A stretch of 64,000 nt of DNA from Aquatica leii (lineage: Eukaryota; Arthropoda; Insecta; Coleoptera; Lampyridae). The position numbers and the translations under genes are program-made. The stretch spans positions 226,570,532 to 226,634,531 of the forward strand of contig CM069432.1 in assembly GCA_035610365.1 (NCBI GenBank). Reading direction: 5' to 3'. The notes below the pieces were generated by a model. That model was not told where the DNA came from. It saw only the letters and a program-made list of their open reading frames with translations, and did no database searches. Shown one piece after another: positions 60,909-64,000 of this stretch; position 1 is the first letter of the stretch; each line of letters begins with the position of its first letter.

Positions 60909-61121
60909 TTACTTTGTAGGTGTTTTTCGACATCTATTTTGTACATAGACATATCCTTGTTGGCACATGGGATGAATGATGCTACGATATTGAATTTCAC
61001 TGCTGCTTTCGAGCGTACAATTAGAGCATGATTCTTCATCACTATTATTATTACTAAGAAGCATATTGCCAAAACTATTTTTTAATAAAAATATAATAAT
61101 CAAAATAAAATACCGTTTCAT
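60909..61121 (-). CDS. Secreted CX10C peptide 5, 70 aa
   Basis: I chose the second Met (61121), seven codons into the open frame, because MKRYFILIIIFLLKNSFG is a standard signal peptide. The upstream Met at 61142 would add seven residues. A Ser/Glu/Asn-rich spacer follows with two extra Cys and an NCT sequon (ESCSNCTLE). The C-terminal loop is CQQGYVYVQNRC followed by RKTPTK: ten residues between Cys, GY retained, Asn where others have Gly. Four Cys allow two disulphides. An Arg six residues before the loop would release a 24-residue peptide. No splice donor is seen at the position shared by peptides 2-4. Role inferred as for the sisters. Confidence 0.62.
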   Translation of the reverse strand: MKRYFILIIIFLLKNSFGNMLLSNNNSDEESCSNCTLESSSEIQYRSIIHPMCQQGYVYVQNRCRKTPTK

Positions 61122-61142
61122 TCTGTTTAAAGTTACACACAT

Positions 61143-61986
61143 TTACATGAATTATACTAAAGAAAACTAATTAACAGACTGTAACAACTTAACCTCTGAC
61201 AGAATCATTTTTATTTTATTTTTAATTATTTAGATGATTTATTCATAAACATTTTTGCATATTATTTATTAACTTATAAATAACCATAATTAAGTACATA
61301 TCTACGTCTGTGTATTAAGCGGTTTAAAATCAAAAAGGTCAAACAACGTTAATTACTAATAGCTTCAAAACTAAATAAGATTGTTGCTAAGGCGATTCTT
61401 TCTTTATTCTACAAATCCAAATCATACTCTGGTCCGTAAAGAAAACATTCACGTCGTCAACGTAAGCCAACATCTCCAAAAAAATAGAGGCCAAAAATTT
61501 GCTGTAGCTTACACGGAGAGACAGCATTTATACGTTGCGTTTTGAGAAAATATGGGGGGTACTTTCAAAGTGGCATTACCGACATAAAATGCAATGCTTG
61601 TCTTAGTGCTGATGCAGATTTGTTAATAAAGGTTAAATGTAAGTAGCTTGATTATTTTTATTTAATAATTTTAACAGAAGACATTGAAAATAAATGTGAA
61701 CTTTAATGTGTTTTTGTCGTATTTTCGTGATTTTTTGTAGGAATAACTATCACTTTGGTGGCCAAGTCAAGCAATTAGCGACCTTCAGTTATACTTAGCA
61801 TACGTGTGTTTTTCCCCATTAGATTTGGTGATTTGGTTTTGCTATAAAGTCTATCAATAAATGGGTATAATTTTGCCTGATTTTACATAGGGAAGAATCC
61901 CCTTAATGTATACAACATGTTTTTTCAAAAATAAATGTTAATGTATTTTGTCAGTTATTTATTAAAAAACGCTTCTACTAACTACT
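61143..61986. other. Upstream flank of peptide 5; non-coding
   Basis: A+T-rich, with no evident GATA cluster and no TE motif. Confidence 0.35.
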
Positions 61987-61990
61987 CACT

Positions 61991-63465
61991 TGTTACGTGC
62001 ATAATTTTAAATAATGCACTACCCTGTATATTGGTTTAATTAAAAATTACTTTTCTATTTCTCGACGCCATCTATCGGGCTCGTTGGTCTCTTCGTATTG
62101 AGTAGACGATATCCGGTGAGATACGGGCATTTTGACTTTAACATCGTTCATGTTATAACATATGTCTGCGTGAATTAAAAATCGTTTTCTCAAAACATCC
62201 ACGTGTTGGGACACGATGGGTAATAGAAGTCTTCTTAAGTAACTAATTTAATCCACGCAGGGTAAGTGGCTTTTGTTCTTTCTTTGATTAAAGGTAATTT
62301 TTATGTCTTTTCGTTAGCGCCATGTGCTACCTCCTAAATATGGGTATTCTTGTCGTAATTTAAAACCTACAAGGGAAAATCATAATTTCATTATGATCGT
62401 AAAGTATTCGAGTCGTCACCGGCCGTTCCACCACGTTCTGGCACATGTTTCTATTCGATAACGAATTATGAGGGTTTAACATCGACAAATACTTTCATGG
62501 GACGAGTATAACTCTATCTATTAGGCCTACGGTTAAAACTAAATAAACCGAAGACAATCACGTTTCTGCGAGATTCTACTCATGCGGCAAACACCTGCGA
62601 AACCAACTTTCAATGAAGGTGTACAACAGCATTCGACAATCGGGTTATGTTATGTGTACTTTCTTTAGCAATAATTAACCATTTTTGTAGATCTTGATTT
62701 CGTGAGGCATTGGTTTGACACGATTTGCTACTCAAATTTATTTCAGGCTCACTTGCCGTGGAAAACGTTTTCTTCGACCAAGGAGTTACTGGATTGTGAG
62801 TAAGTTTATTTATTTATTTGATCGCTGTCAGAAAGGTCGCTCACGAAACTTTAGCTAGTGCTAATTCCGTAATTACTGTCATTGCTTTATTACCATTAAG
62901 GTAGTATCATTAATTATTTTGTGTGTTTCGCATGCTGCGTACAACCAATATTTACTACGAAATTTTAGTGTTAATTCCGTAATTGCTATCATTGTTTTAT
63001 TACCATTAAGGTAGTACCATTAATTATTTTGTGTGTTTCGCATGCTGCGTACAAACAATATTTACTACACACTATTCTTCGCTGTTCGCTTCAACTTAAC
63101 TTACCTATGTATTGTGTGTTGAAGATACTGCTAGCATTTATGTACTGAAAATTCGATATCTTTGTGTTAATCATCGACGTTACTAAATTAAAGTTGTTAT
63201 ACTGGTTAATCTTTCTTTTATGGCAACATACCTTTCTCTTTTGATCGTCGTTACCTAGTAACAAACTTTGGCTACTCGAACATCAGAGTAATAAGGATTA
63301 CGAACCTCAAATTTAGTTATAAGTTTGGACCGTCTGTCGTTATCGAGGCAGAAGTGTTATCTTGGATCAGATCTGGCGCCCTTAAGCATACTTCTTGTGA
63401 ACCTCCCCTACCTCCGACTGTGTGAGTTGGCCGTGCAAGGTTCGTAAGACATAAAGCTTGTAACA
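61991..63465 (-). mobile_element. Solo LTR, copy 2 (inverted relative to copy 1)
   Basis: In minus orientation it begins TGTTACAAGC and ends GCACGTAACA, so the ends form a 6-bp inverted repeat TGTTAC/GTAACA. It is flanked by the 4-bp duplication CACT on the plus strand (61987-61990 and 63466-63469). Sequence similarity with 31211-32625 runs end to end with scattered indels. An internal imperfect tandem pair of about 100 bp (plus-strand GTAATT[AG]CT[GA]TCATTG... to GCATGCTGCGTACAA) lies at 62850-63065 and is also recognisable in copy 1. Confidence 0.8.
62850..63065. repeat. Internal tandem duplication in the solo LTR
   Basis: Two roughly 105-bp copies, each containing ATTACCATTAAGGTAGTA followed by TTTTGTGTGTTTCGCATGCT. 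The corresponding pair in the first LTR (about 31620-31760) is more diverged. Confidence 0.65.
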
Positions 63466-63469
63466 CACT

Positions 63470-64000
63470 TTTAGTGAAGATTTGAAGTGGAGCAGATAAA
63501 GTTATAAGATTATTATACTCTATCGCCTTAAAATTTTTGTCAACTTCAAATAGTTTAAACTGAAAATTTTAAAAGCGATGAACAGAATATAAACAGTTCT
63601 GTCATCGCAAACCAGAGTATAATTAACAAAAGTATTTTCTATAAAGTGTATTAAAATTGAGCATATAAAGAAAATATAATTTTCAATAATAATTAGTACA
63701 AAAATATACAGTAAATTTAATTTCCTCTAAAAAGAAATAACAACTGTATAATTGTAGGATGGTGCGTGAATTTTTGTGTGTTTTATGTATTTTTGCTGCA
63801 AGATTACACATAATAATAAAATAATCATAATCAGCTGTTTTGATTAAAGTACGTGTTCGTTATGTTTATTCATATTACTAATTTTTCCAGCAAATATTTG
63901 TTAACTTAAAAACTCTGTGTTTATTTTTATTGCTTGCTATTCAATTTTGTACACCGCCAAAAGAGGGCGATATGAGTTTTGTCGACACACATTAAATTTT
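63470..64000. other. Non-coding
   Basis: Nothing recognised. The short frame at about 63760-63830 (MVREFLCVLCIFAARLHIII) resembles a bare hydrophobic leader, ends after about 21 codons and is probably chance. Confidence 0.35.

Noticed and set aside
1497..61142. The five peptide frames as alternative first exons of one giant gene
   Set aside because: Each has its own ATG, signal peptide, loop and stop, and only three share the donor. Separate duplicated genes are simpler. Kept only as an alternative to test by cDNA.
63760..63830. Short plus ORF beginning with a hydrophobic leader
   Set aside because: It ends after about 21 codons, no donor or continuation is evident, and it is on the opposite strand from the peptide family.
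1..64000. tRNA or rRNA genes
   Set aside because: I looked for A/B box and cloverleaf-like patches and recognised none. A tRNAscan-type search would be needed to exclude them.

Overview
This is a very A+T-rich stretch of eukaryotic nuclear DNA. It is almost certainly from an insect, perhaps a beetle, but the sequence does not fix the order. Reasons: GT-AG introns, no operon-like gene packing, and a dense bed of broken insect-type transposons. These include RTE-like and R1-like LINEs, an AG-rich LINE, BEL/Pao, Penelope-like elements (PLEs) with hammerhead-type motifs, Tc1/mariner relatives, Crypton tyrosine recombinases and MITEs.

The only convincing host genes are five small minus-strand genes near 1.5, 12.1, 27.0, 44.0 and 61.0 kb. 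Each encodes a 62-105 residue secreted peptide: a signal sequence, a variable acidic/polar or N-glycosylatable spacer, and a C-terminal loop of two cysteines exactly ten residues apart. The consensus is C-x2-G-Y-x4-[GN]-x-C-[RK] with deviations in two members. The motif matches the growth-blocking-peptide (ENF) cytokine style of insects and, in spacing, secapin-like peptides. Three genes carry a GT splice donor 24-25 nt after the second cysteine codon, usually beyond the stop codon, so the array looks like a real, diverged tandem family. It is the best candidate here for an undescribed system: a multigene family of small extracellular (immune or growth) signals spread across about 60 kb.

Layout: 1.5-1.8 kb peptide 1; 3.0-4.4 kb RTE-like LINE relic; 5.5-6.1 kb Tc1 relic; 7.5 kb and 9.2-9.8 kb hammerhead-like motifs and a PLE relic; 12.1 kb peptide 2; 15.5-17.65 kb mariner-like element with TIRs; 18.2-20.3 kb R1-like LINE relic; 20.5 kb PLE scrap; 21.3-21.9 kb IS630/mariner relic; 23.0-26.2 kb tandem hairpin array, a Harbinger-type MITE and a Crypton relic; 27.0 kb peptide 3; 29.5-31.1 kb mariner-like relic holding a hairpin MITE; 31.2-32.6 kb solo LTR; 34.5-36.3 kb unknown TE relics; 36.6-41.1 kb BEL/Pao relic; 44.0 kb peptide 4; 45.7-46.3 kb repetitive-protein relic; 48.4-52.1 kb AG-rich LINE; 54.1-55.65 kb nearly intact Crypton with an upstream hairpin; 56.7-58.45 kb nested PLE fragments; 61.0 kb peptide 5; 62.0-63.5 kb second copy of the solo LTR, inverted.

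All calls rest on reading the sequence by eye. Family assignments come from recognisable motifs; no alignment, HMM or expression evidence was available.
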